Shown: piece by piece, positions 22,090 to 32,559 of the stretch | Layout: the number at the start of each line of letters is the position of its first letter | How positions within the stretch are numbered: position 1 is the stretch's first letter | From: Lentisphaeria bacterium | Lineage (GTDB): Bacteria; Verrucomicrobiota; Lentisphaeria; Victivallales; Victivallaceae | Assembly: GCA_022009855.1 (NCBI GenBank) | Contig: CP091727.1 | Coordinates: forward strand, 806,001 to 870,000 | Reading direction: 5' to 3' | DNA length: 64,000 bases | Notes under the pieces: generated by a model | Databases searched by the model: none | What the model was told of the DNA's origin: nothing | Seen by the model: only the letters and a program-made list of their open reading frames with translations | Translations under genes and position numbers: made by a program

Positions 22090-24517
22090 ATGAAGACTTT
22101 GATCATCGGCGGCGTGGCCGCGGGGGCGAAGCGCGGCGGCAAGACTGCGGCGGCTCGATGAATCCATGGAGATCGTTCTGCTCGAACGCGGCAGGTACAT
22201 CTCCTACGCAAACTGCGGACTGCCCTACCATCTCGGCGGGGTCATTCCGGAACGGGACTCGCTTTTCGTCATGCCGGAGAAGAAGTTCAAGGCGTGGTTC
22301 GCCATCGACATCCGTTCCGGGAACGAGGTGCTTTCCATCGACCGGGCGGCGAAGAGCGTCGCCGTCCGCCGGGAGGACGGAACCGAATACACCGAGCACT
22401 ACGACAAGCTCCTGCTGGCAACCGGTTCGCGCCCGGGTGCGCCGGAGCTGCCCGGCGGTGACGATCCGCGCATCCACCCGCTCTGGACCATTCCGGACAT
22501 GGACGCGCTCCGCGCCCTTGAGACCGGCGGCGCCCGTAAAGCGCTGGTGGTCGGCGGCGGCTTCATCGGGCTGGAAGCGGCTGAAAACCTGCAGAAATGC
22601 GGCCTCGAAGTGACCATTCTCCAGCACTCCGGCCACGTGCTCCCGTCGGTCGACCGCGAAATGGCCTGGCCGCTCGAAGCCGAACTCGCCGCCGACGGCA
22701 TCGACGTGCGGCTGAACGCGGAACTCGCCGGATTCCGAAAGGAAGAGGGCGGAGTACTCTTCGCGCAGCTCAATGACGGGACCGAACTCGCCACCGACCT
22801 CGTCGTCATGAGCGTCGGCGTCAAACCGAATTCGGAACTCGCCGCCGCCGCCGGACTCGAACTCGGCCCCCGCGGCCACATCGTGGTCGACGAACATCTG
22901 CGTACTTCCGACCCGGACATCTACGCCGCCGGCGACGTGGTCGAAGTGGTCGACCGCATTTCAGGGCAGAAGACCGCGATTCCGCTCGCCGGCCCCGCCA
23001 ACAAGCAGGGGCGGATCGTCGCCGACAACATCGCCGGGAAACCCAATGTCTACCGCGGAAGCTGGGGCGCTTCGGTCATCAAAATCGGTTCGCTCACCGC
23101 CGCCTCCATCGGCCTTACAGAAAAGAAACTTCAGTCGCTCGGCGTGAAATACCACCGCATCTACACTCATCCGGCCTCGAACGCCTCCTACTATCCGGGC
23201 GGCGCACAACTCCACCTCAAACTGCTCTTCGACCTCGACGGGAAGATTCTCGGCGCACAGGCGGTCGGTGCGAAGGGGGCGGATAAGCGTCTTGACGTGA
23301 TCGGCGCGGCGATGCAGTCCGGCCGCACCGCGCCGGAACTCGCCGAACTGGAACTGGCCTATGCCCCGCCCTACAACTCCGCCAAGGACCCGGTCAACTA
23401 CCTCGGCATGATCGCGCAGAACGTACTGGACGGCACCACTGAACTCGCCTACGCCGACGCGATTCCGGCGGACGCGCTGCTCATCGACGTCCGCGAGGAG
23501 GCGGAGCACCAGGCGGGTGCGATTCCGGGGGCAATCAACATGCCGCTCGGCACGATCCGGCGGCGACTGAACGAACTCGACCGCTCGAAAGAGCTGATCG
23601 TCAGCTGTCAGGTGGGGCTGCGCGGCTACCTCGCGGAACGGATTCTCAAGCAGAACGGCTTCCGCGTCCGGAACCTCTCCGGCGGTTATCTCACCTGGAA
23701 GTACACCCATGCGCCGCTCCCGTCGGTGAACCGGAAGTCCGCCGCACCGGTGCAACCGGCCGCCCCTGCGGCGCACTCCGCAGGAACGGAGCGGAAAGTC
23801 GACGTGCGCACACTCGCCTGCCCCGGGCCGATCGTACGGCTGAAGGGCGAAATGGAAAAACTCGCCCCCGGGGAGACGCTCCGGCTGCTGGCCGCCGCCT
23901 CGTTCGCGCCCGACCTCGAAGCGTGGAGCCGTTCCAGCGGCAGTGAAGTCGCCTCGCTGGAGAAACAGGGCGACCAGCTCGAAGCGGTGATCCGCAAGGG
24001 CGGAGTTTCGGTGGAATCGACCGCCGCTCCGGCCGCTGCATCCGGCGGGGACAGCGCGGCGATCGTCCTCTTCAGCAACGATCTGGATAAGGCGATGGCG
24101 GCGCTGATCATCGCCTGCGGCATGGCGGCCTCCGGCGCGAAGGTGGGCATTTTCTTCACCTTCTGGGGGTTGTCGGTTCTGCGGAAGAATCCGGCTCCGG
24201 CGGTGAAAAAGAACCTCGTCTCCAGACTGTTCGGCTGGATGCTCCCCTGCGGGGCGTCAAAGCTCGCTCTGTCGAAGATGAACATGGCCGGACTCGGCAG
24301 CGCGATGATGAAGCGGGTGATGAAGCAGCAGAATGTCACCTCGCTGCCGGACCTGCTCCGCCAGGCGCGGGAACTCGGCGTCAAATTCGTCGCCTGCGAA
24401 ATGGCGATGAACGTGATGGGGATCAGCCGCGAAGAGCTGATCGAGGTGGACGAAGTTGCCGGTGTCGCCAGCTTTGCGGCGATGGCGAAAGCAAGCTCCA
24501 CCACGCTCTTCATCTGA
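22090..24517 (+). CDS. CoA-disulfide reductase - rhodanese - TusA - DsrE2 fusion (one frameshift)
   Basis: About 808 residues. Residues 1-450: FAD/NAD(P)H disulfide reductase (LIIGGVAAGAKAAAR after correction; redox Cys in SYANCGLPYHLGG; NAD motif ALVVGGGFIGLEAAENLQ; FAD motif DIYAAGDVVEV). Residues ~455-550: rhodanese with persulfide Cys in IVSCQVGLRGYLAERIL. Residues ~570-645: TusA sulfur carrier (VRTLACPGPIVRLKGEME). Residues ~660-808: DsrE2-type domain (AAIVLFSNDLDKAMAALIIA, KFVACEMAMNVMGIS). Such fusions handle persulfides and polysulfide. Frame is lost near 22130: one base fewer restores the N-terminus. AGGGAG precedes the ATG. Co-transcribed with the ArsR gene 21 bp downstream. Confidence 0.88.
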
Positions 24518-24538
24518 GACGGCGGGGAGAGTGACATC

Positions 24539-24892
24539 ATGACGAAACCCCGCCCCCTCCCCGAAGAGTTTCTCCAGTCGATGGCGGAGGTGATCAAACT
24601 GATCGGCCACCCGCTGCGGCTGCGGATTCTGGAGTTTCTCGACCTGAACGGCGAATGCACGGTCAGCCGGATTCTTGCCGGAATCTCCGCGCCGCAGAGC
24701 GCCGTTTCGCAGCATCTCAACCGGATGCGCGCCGCCGGAATCGTCGCCTGCCGCCGGGAGGGGCGGCAGATCTTCTACCGGATTGCGGCGGTCAACGCCG
24801 TCACGATCCTCAACTGCCTGCGCACCAAATACCGCGCAATGCAGGAGGATGCTGTGACAGGGAGACGCCAACTCCAGGCCGCGGAAAATTAG
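24539..24892 (+). CDS. ArsR-family transcriptional regulator, possible persulfide sensor
   Basis: 117 residues, typical ArsR size. The winged helix runs from LIGHPLRLRILEFL (residues 21-34) through SAPQSAVSQHLNRMRAAGIV to the wing CRREGRQIFYRI. Cysteines stand at residues 40 (NGECTV), 71 and 93 (ILNCLR). SqrR/BigR persulfide sensors use a pair at similar structural positions, but their spacing is ~66 rather than 53, so the comparison is suggestive only. It follows a persulfide-handling enzyme in one operon and probably represses it. Confidence 0.85.
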   Translation: MTKPRPLPEEFLQSMAEVIKLIGHPLRLRILEFLDLNGECTVSRILAGISAPQSAVSQHLNRMRAAGIVACRREGRQIFYRIAAVNAVTILNCLRTKYRAMQEDAVTGRRQLQAAEN

Positions 24893-24962
24893 CATCCTCT
24901 TCCGTTCGTGCCGGATTCCAGCCCCCGCCGCGGCTCCGGGGCCAATTTTCCCGGCCGCCCGT

Positions 24963-24995
24963 CTCCCGGACCGGTTTTTCGATCCGGGAGTTTTT
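24963..24995 (+). terminator. Intrinsic terminator of the sulfur-transfer operon
   Basis: An 8-bp stem (CTCCCGGA with TCCGGGAG), a 12-base loop and T5. Confidence 0.8.
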
Positions 24996-25094
24996 CCGAA
25001 AATCTTAAATTTTTTTGTTTTCTGCTCTTGCAAATGGAAGAATTAATGCTTTATTACCTATGCAATCACTTATGCAAAACAGGAGAATCCGATT

Positions 25095-26126
25095 GTGAAG
25101 GAGACGGGAGCAAGTCTGCTGGTACGCCATGAGGTGGTCCGGCTGATTCAGGAGGCGCGCGGGCAGTCGATCCGCCTGCCCTCCTCGACGGAGATGGCGC
25201 GCCAGCTCTCGGTCTCCCAGCGGACCGTCGCCGCCGAATACAAACGGCTCACCGATGAGAACTGGATCTACGGAATTCCCGGCGTCGGCACTTTCACCAA
25301 ACCGAACCGCGAGTATTTCTACCGCGAGGCGGAACACATCCGCAACATCGGCATCGGTATCGGCAACGGGCTCTATTATGCGATTCCCCGGCCGCTCTGG
25401 GAGGCTCAGATGCAGTGCGGGCTGAAACTCTACGACAGTCTGAAGGCGCAGCCGCACCCGGTCATCTTCACCAACACCAATTCGCGCGACTTCCATTCGC
25501 TTCTGAAAGCGGGCCATTACGACGGGCTGCTCTGGCTCCAGCCCTCGCCGGCGGTGGAGGAGTCCCTTCAAAAGCTGCACCGGGAGGGGATGCCGGTCGT
25601 CACGCTGTTCCACGAGAGCGACTCTCTGCCGGTGGTCACCGCCGATTATGCCGCAACCGGAGAAATGCTGACGGAGGCGCTTTTCCGCAAAGGATGCCGC
25701 CGCATCTGGTGGCTGATGAACGAGCGCTATTTTCAGGAGTTCCGGCCGGAAATTGAAGCGGTGTACCGCCGGGAAAAGCTCCCGCCGGAAGAGATTCGCT
25801 TCTTCGACTCGCCGGAGCGTTTCGTCGTGGAATTTCAGGCGGCGCTCCAGCACAACTGCCCTCCGGACGGGGTCTACATGAACTGGCCCCGCTACTGCCA
25901 CAACCGGCTGCCGGCGGGCTGGCGTGGAGACGATCCGGAACAATGTCTGTGGTGCTTCGACGAAACCGTGCTGAGCGCAATGCCGGATCTGCGCGGAATC
26001 ACCTTCCGCTACCGCAGCGAAGAGATGGCCGCCGAGGCGGTGAAACTGCTCTGGAGCCAGATCGACGGCACCGATGTCAGCGCCGTATGCCGCAAGATAC
26101 CAAAATCCATTACATATCACCTGTAA
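25095..26126 (+). CDS. GntR-type helix-turn-helix / LacI-type sensor regulator
   Basis: Intact, 343 residues. The GntR-type winged helix is at residues ~10-70 (LPSSTEMARQLSVSQRTVAAE, wing GIPGVGTFTKPN). The remainder is a periplasmic-binding-like sensor (GHYDGLLWLQPSPAVEES, GMPVVTLFHESDSLPVV). The start is a GTG at 25095, chosen because AGGAGA lies 8 bp before it. A direct repeat TATGCAA at 25060 and 25071 just upstream could be its operator. It leads a pseudopilin and a giant glycosidase at 18- and 36-bp gaps, so it is probably their sugar-responsive controller. Confidence 0.88.
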   Translation: MKETGASLLVRHEVVRLIQEARGQSIRLPSSTEMARQLSVSQRTVAAEYKRLTDENWIYGIPGVGTFTKPNREYFYREAEHIRNIGIGIGNGLYYAIPRPLWEAQMQCGLKLYDSLKAQPHPVIFTNTNSRDFHSLLKAGHYDGLLWLQPSPAVEESLQKLHREGMPVVTLFHESDSLPVVTADYAATGEMLTEALFRKGCRRIWWLMNERYFQEFRPEIEAVYRREKLPPEEIRFFDSPERFVVEFQAALQHNCPPDGVYMNWPRYCHNRLPAGWRGDDPEQCLWCFDETVLSAMPDLRGITFRYRSEEMAAEAVKLLWSQIDGTDVSAVCRKIPKSITYHL

Positions 26127-26144
26127 GCAGAAAGGGGTGAAACA

Positions 26145-26988
26145 ATGCAGAAAGTACCGTTGATTCCTCAAGGAACCGTTCCCCGCTCCGGCAAAGTATC
26201 CCGGCCATTCACGTTGATCGAATTGCTCATTGTTATTGCAATCATCGCCATTCTCGCCGCGATGCTGCTGCCGGCGCTCAACAAGGCACGGGAGCGGGCG
26301 CAGACCGTAAACTGCACCAGCCAGCAGAAACAGTACGCGCTGGCCTGCACCCAGTACGGGCTGGACAATCAGGAGTGGATGCCGATCGCCTATGCGAATG
26401 CGGGCCGGGTGTATGACAGTTCGTTTCCGTTCTTCGGGGAGAATGTGATCACCTCCGGGCGGGTGCTCTTCGCCTACAAGTACCTCCCGGCCAATGTGGT
26501 CTACTGTGAAGCGATCCGCAAGGCGACCAATTACACCACAAGCAACATCGCCAACGAGGGAACCGCCACCTGGCTCTGCTATTCCCTGCTCGACTGGGGG
26601 CGGGCAGCTCACGACTACAGCGGTTCCTGGGATCCCTTCAAGCGGGAGGCGAAAAATCTGGTCGCCGGAGTGGGGTATGAATATGTCGACGACAACACCT
26701 GCTGGCAGACCTTCAAGAGCGCCAAAGGGCAGTCCGGCGCAGAGAATTCTCGGCGGAGACGGCATGATGGTCTCCGGCGGCAAATTCGCCGCACGCTCCA
26801 ACATCGGCAAGCTCTGGTGCCTGGGCAACGAAAACATGGGCCATCTTGCGCTGGTTCACGGGAAACAGACCAACGTCTTCTATCTCGACGGCCACGCCGC
26901 CACCGGCGGGGCGAAGCTGCTGGGGAAAGGCGCCATCACCAAGGCGATCGACCCGATCTTCCCCGGACGCTACGTCCAGTATCTGTAA
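26145..26988 (+). CDS. Type II secretion-like pseudopilin, H-X9-DG class (one frameshift)
   Basis: 280 residues. A longer leader (22 residues) precedes FTLIELLIVIAIIAILAAML, the prepilin cleavage site and helix. LVHGKQTNVFYLDGHA near the end has the H-X9-DG motif. Frame is lost near 26730: one G fewer gives SAKGSPAQRILGGDGMM and continues to the stop at 26988. It is the middle gene of a regulator-pseudopilin-glycosidase operon. Confidence 0.87.
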
Positions 26989-27024
26989 CGGAAATCCGAA
27001 ACCATCAACCGGAAAGGAAACGAT

Positions 27025-30000
27025 ATGAAGAAACTCTGGCATCTATTGCTCCTGACGGCCGCCGCCCTCCCGCTGTACGCCGGCCCCGCACTGCGCATCG
27101 ATCTGGTCGGCCACTCGCCGGGAACCACGCTGGACACGATTTCCGCCCCGGAGGGCGCGGTCTTCGAACACCCCGCCTGGGACACAAAGGAGAACTCCCG
27201 CCGGCGCCGGCTCTGGATGTATCTGCCGGAGGTGAAGGACAATCAGTGGCGGAAGTTCGAAATCCGCTTCCGGACCGACCGCAAACAGCTGGTGCGCATC
27301 GGCTTCTCCCGGATGCGCCAGGCCGCGGGAGAACAATATCCCTATCTCCAGCTGCGCAATTTGAAGACGGAGAACTTCCCGCTCAAACCGGAATGGACCC
27401 GCTCCCTGCCGGAGCTCAAGCCGGTCGCGACGGAACAGGGTTCTCTCCTCATTCCCGCCGGTGAAACGCTCTATCAGGACCGGGTCGTCAACGGAGCAGT
27501 GGAGCTGGTCATCTCCGGCGAATACCGCTTTACCGACCGGAGTTCCGTCCGCCCGGAGGAGCCTTCGGTCGCGTTTGAATCCGGCCGCTGGAAGCTGATT
27601 CTGAACCGCGGCAACGGCAGCTGGCGCAGCCTCGCCTTCGACAACCGGATTCTCTTCACCGGCGAAACGCCGCCCTTCGAACTGAAACTGGACGGCGGCA
27701 AAAGCCTGAACAGCGAGGAGACCCGGCTGGTGAAGAGCCGCTTCGACGCGAAATCCGGCACGTTGGAGCTGGAATACGCCGCTCCGGAGTGGAATTTCAT
27801 CGAGACGATCCAGTTCGGCGCCACCGCACCGAACCGGTTGCGGCGGCAGGTCTCCTTCGCGTACCTCGGGAACGATCCGGATCGTTCATTTCACCGGTTC
27901 ACCTGGCTTCTTACCATGCCCTGCCGGGGAAATACCTCTTCCCCGGCGTTTTCTTCAACAACCCGATGGGAATCTGGGACAGCAGCCATAAATTTTCCGG
28001 AGCAGGCAGCGGCCAATGGGGCAGAGGCCGACTGGAACACCTCCCGGACAACGCCGGATTGTACGCCCCGCACTACGTCGGGGCGCTTCTTTAGAACAGG
28101 AAAAGGCCCGTCCCTGCTCTTCGTCCAGAAGAAGGAGCAGGAAGGATGCGCGTGGATCATCCGCCGGCGGGGCGGCACTCTCCGCATTGAACTGCCCATG
28201 GGCTGCGCCGGATGGGCGAAACAGGGGGTGCGTCACGAACTCGATCCGCTCTATCTGGAGGCGAGTCCCCGCCCGATCCGGCAGGCGCTCCGCGACGACC
28301 TGCCGAAGCTCTTCACGGCTACCGGCCAGACCGCGCCGCGGGATCGTGCCGAACGCGTGGCCGAAAGCCGGATCTACGGCAGTTACGGCGCCGAATTCCA
28401 GATGGCGAACTTCAACGACGCCGCCGGGGGGGAAGCCGAACGGGTCCGGGAGATGGGGTTCAACGTCTTCTACCTCCCGCCGGTGCAGGTTTCGACCGTG
28501 CGATACAACCCGATCGACTTCACCCGGGTCGATCCGACCTGGGGCAACTGGGAAGAGTACCGCAACTTCGCCGCGAAATTGAAAGCCTCCGGAATCGCAC
28601 TGATGCAGGACATCGTACCGCACGGCGGCGAGGCTCCCTCGATTCTCGAACGGCTCTTCCTCTACAACGGCATGACGCTCGGCGGGCGGCTCGCCGACTT
28701 CAACAGCCCCCGAGTGGAACCGGAAGCTCAGGCAGTATGCCCGCAACTACTGCGAGCACGGCGCCGAAGCGTTCCGGATCGACGCGGTCGCGGGCAGCTC
28801 GTGCCCCAACTGGCGGCGCGCCGGGCACGGGCTGCCGCGCCGGGTGCCGTTCGAGGAACGGTTCAAAACCAGTCCGCGCAACACACCGCTTCCAAACGGA
28901 GTCTGGGAGAGATTCCTCGCCGAAAACGGCGGCCAGGTGCCCGCACTCTCCTATCCCCGCGCCAGTCTGGCCGAGCTTGCCGGCGGCATCCGGGTCATGA
29001 ACACCATCCGCGGCGAGGCAAAACGGGTTTCGAGCGAAAACTTCACGCTCGCGGGAAACCCACGGCTACCCCCTATACCCGGTTCGCCGATCTCAGCTAC
29101 GACATCCTGACCAACTATCTGCCGTACAAAATCAACGAGATTCCGGCGGAACCCTTCGCGGCACAGCTGGCGCAGTATCTGGAGGAGTCCCATTACGCTG
29201 ACGTTCCCGGCGCATTGATGATGCGCAGCATCGTCACCAACGACAACCGTCACGCGCTGGCGGTCTGCGGATTTTCCGCCTCGCGGCCGTTGGAGGCGCT
29301 GCTCTACTTCTGCGAGAGGGGTGCCGCTCTGCTACTCAGACCATATGTTCGGCAACTACCGCTTCTATCAGAAGCTCAATGAACTGCGCCGCACCACCCC
29401 GGAACTCAGCCGGGGCACGCCCCGGTACACCCATGACGGCGGCGCGCTCCTGATCGAACGGCGCGGAGAAAGTTCCGCCGTGCTGGCAGTTCTCAACTTC
29501 GCCCCGGAAACGCGCACCATTGCGCCGGTACTGCCCGAAGCGCTGCAAAAGCGCCATCAATCGTCGACGCGATGAGCGGCCGTGCAATCGCCCGCCGCGG
29601 AAACCGCGCGGAACTTTCACTCGCCCCTGGGACATTCTGCTGTTGAAAGCCGGAGTTCCGGAGAAGGAGGCCATCGCGGCCGCGCCCCGCGCCGTCGCGA
29701 AAAAACACGGTCCGGCAAAACGGCAACCGGATCGAGGCCGGGAGCTACACCTTGCGTTTCGACCCGGCGACCGCGCTGCCGGAAGCCATTCTCTCCGCCG
29801 ACGGGCGGGAGCTCTTCGGCGCAGCCGATCTCCTGAGCGCCGCCTGGGCCCCGCTCCCTGAGAAAATCGAGACGGGCATCGAATCGCGGCCCGACGGCGT
29901 CGCGCTGTGCGGCCGGGGCGGCGACGCGAGCTGGCGCTGGCTCTGCCGGGCGGACGGGGTCGCCGTCGAAGTGAAACTGCCCGACACCATGCGGCTGCTT

Positions 30001-31480
30001 CTGCCCGCGGTCTCCATGCAGGAGCTGCGCTACCCGGCCGGACTGGTCTGGTGGGAGGAGCACATCACCCCGGCGTTCGCCCGCGGCATGCGCTGGCAGC
30101 CGTCGCTCAAGCGGACCCCGTTCCGGCGGGGGGATGATTTCACGCTGCTCGCCGACTCCCGGCTGACGCCGCTCGCCTTGAACGAACCGCGCCTGTGGTT
30201 CGCCGACGGCGACGGCAGAAGCTGTGTGGCGGAATTCGAAACCGGAAACGCTCCGGCCTTCCGGCTCTTCCGCCGGTTCGGCGAGGTTCCGGGGGTGCAT
30301 CTGCAACTGATCGGCAACGGCAGACTCCTGCTGAAGCCGGGGGCGGAACTCCCGGCGGAGAAGCTCGCCGCCACGCCGTGGCGCGCCGGGGAACTCTCCG
30401 TCACCGACCTCGGCAACGACTATCTCCTCGAAAACCGCCACTATCAGGTGAAGATCAGCCACCGCGGCGGGGTGGTGCGCGAATTCCGGCGCAAATCCGA
30501 CGGGAAACCGCTCTTCACGAATGGCGAGCTCTTCCTCGCCGGGAAGAAGACGCTCCGCACGCTGGTGGATTTCGAGAGCTTCGTCTCGTTCAAACGCGAC
30601 GGAAACCATCTCGCGCTGTCGGTCGAAGCGGAACTCCGCCCCACCTACGGGCGGGCGGAGAATATGCCACTGGTCTGCAACATCCAATTTCTCTTCGATG
30701 AGACGCCGCAGATCACCGCCCGGTACGAGGTGCTGCCGACCGGAGACGGATACCCCTGATTCCGCCTTCGAGTTCCGTTTCCGCGCCGACAAAGACAAGC
30801 GGCTGACGCTCCATCCGGCGGGGACCATTCTGCCGGGCAACCGTTATGGGATGAACGTCCGGTTCGACGCCTCCGGCGCGGGGGACGCCCGTCGCGGATG
30901 CGAAGGCGGAGGTCACCGCCTGTCGCGGGCCGCGCCCGGACCTCATCGCCGGGTGTTTCACCTGGAACTCCCTGCGGAGCGGGAAGATCGGCGCGAAGAA
31001 CGACGCCTTCCCGGAAGGGATGACACTGACCCATAACTTCCGCAGCTATCCGGTGTTCCGCAACAACGAGAGCGCCATGGAGATGCGTTTCCCCGACCCG
31101 CCGCTCGAGCTGAGCGTCGGCCCGGCAACGCTTCCGGCCGGAAGTGACTGGCTCCTGACGGTAAGCTATTCGGGGAAAATCTGGTGATGGAGAAGCCCGC
31201 GTTCCGCCGTTCGGCGTGGACGCCCGACTGGAACGACGCGCCGAACCAGCCGGTCCCGGTGATCATCACCCTCTCCGGTACCGGCGATGATGGTAAATAC
31301 ATGTCGGAGACCCGGAAATGTCTCTGGCAGGGTTCGCCGCGGAAGGCGGTGGAGAGAATCCGGTTCCGGATCCCGCGGGATCTGCGCAGCCCGGTCGTGC
31401 GCGTTCAGAGCAAAGTAGCGGAAGAGAGCACGCTGTGGATTCACTCCGTGACGTTGACTCCCGCAGAACCGGACCGCTGA
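27025..31480 (+). CDS. Giant secreted GH13-like (alpha-amylase superfamily) protein (about eleven frameshifts)
   Basis: About 1484 residues. Signal peptide LWHLLLLTAAALPLYA. Beta-rich N-terminal ~400 residues. A divergent amylase-type barrel follows: LKASGIALMQDIVPHGG resembles region I, HGAEAFRIDAVAGSS region II (nucleophile Asp), and IVTNDNRHALAVCGFSA is near region IV. A further ~600 residues of sandwich domains include WRWLCRADGVAVEVKLPD and HYQVKISHRGGVVREF. Frame breaks lie near 27903, 28090, 28710, 29045, 29315, 29552, 29626, 29705, 30752, 30890 and 31165; all sit in short homopolymers and together restore one continuous product. Whether it is one gene or two cannot be settled from this sequence. 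Last gene of its operon. Confidence 0.6.
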
Positions 31481-31633
31481 AAACAGAGTTTCCCCCCTCC
31501 GGATTCAGGCGGAACGGGCGATTTCAACGACAGTCGGCGCTTTTTTTATCCGGGAAACTGGAAATTCCAGGCAAGACAGGATATGTTATATCCCGGAATG
31601 CAGGTGCAAACTCCCAGTAGACGGAAGCGCTTT

Positions 31634-32549
31634 ATGAACGAAACCGATACGGAACTCGATCTTTTCAGTTTTCTCCAGCCGGAGCCGGACCAGGCCCCGG
31701 CGCCGGAAGCAGCCGATGCCGGGAGTTCTCCGGAGCCCCCGGCCGCAGCCCCGGCGGCCCCGGCGGCGCCGCCGGAAAAACGGCCGCTTTCCCATGCGGA
31801 ACTCCAGCAGCTCGCCCTGGGTTTTCTCGTCTCCCTCAACCCCGACGCCGTTGCAGATTCAGGTACCGGCGCGTTTCCGGAAGTATCAGGTCACTGCGGC
31901 CGGATTCTGGCGGGGAGAGGGGCGAAACTACCGCAACGTCGAACGAACCGCCGTCGTCGTGCTTTATGAACGGTTTGAACACTGCTTTTCCGACTGCGCC
32001 GACCGCGACGCCCGGCTCGCGGCAATCCACGCCCTGCGCTCCGAAAGGGAAGAGCTCGAAGCGGAGATCCGGCAAACCGAGCCGGAACTCGGCTCCACCG
32101 ACGACCTCTTCAGCGAATTCCGCCGCTGGGACTACGCCTCCAGCCGAAACCCCCGTTACCGCAAATTGAGCCGGCAGCTGGAAAAACTGCTCCACGCACT
32201 CCATCAGGGCAGCCGCCTCGAACACATCCGGCAGACCGGCGTCGCCGACCTCTGCTACCTCGCCGTGCCGGAAGGACTGGTCGCCCCTGACGAAATCGCC
32301 TCCGGCTGGGGACTGGTCTATCTGGGACAGGACCGGAGTTTCCGGCTCGCCCGCGAGGCGGAACCGCAGAGCATCGCCACGCCGGAGGGTCGCCGGATCC
32401 TCGCGCAGAACATCGCCGTGGCGGGCTCCGGCGCCGTCCTCTTCGCCGCCGGCGTCGACCACGGACGCAACGGCGCCGTCGCCTACCGCCGCCCGCCCCG
32501 CCGCAAGGCGCGGCTCAGCCGGAATCCGGAACACGACGCCAGCCGCTGA
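31634..32549 (+). CDS. Hypothetical protein, possibly PD-(D/E)XK-like (one frameshift)
   Basis: About 304 residues, no signal peptide. Residues ~15-55 are a Pro/Ala/Glu-rich linker. Then come ELQQLALGFLVSL, a basic segment (RFRKYQVTAAGFWRG), a coiled region rich in Glu/Arg (SEREELEAEIRQTEPEL), and VADLCYLAVPEGLVAPDEI ending GWGLVYLG. That last pattern resembles MmcB-like nucleases in which a strand precedes a proline-rich loop, but I cannot place the catalytic residues. Frame is lost near 31843: one C fewer gives SLNPTPLQIQVPARFRKY. The ATG at 31634 follows GGAAG; an upstream ATG at 31583 is possible. Not a secreted glycosidase, unlike its neighbours. Confidence 0.5.
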
Positions 32550-32559
32550 CCGCACTCTT

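Noticed and set aside
25060..25077. TATGCAA direct repeat as a separate operator feature
   Set aside because: Only two short copies 11 bp apart; too weak for its own entry, mentioned under the adjacent regulator.
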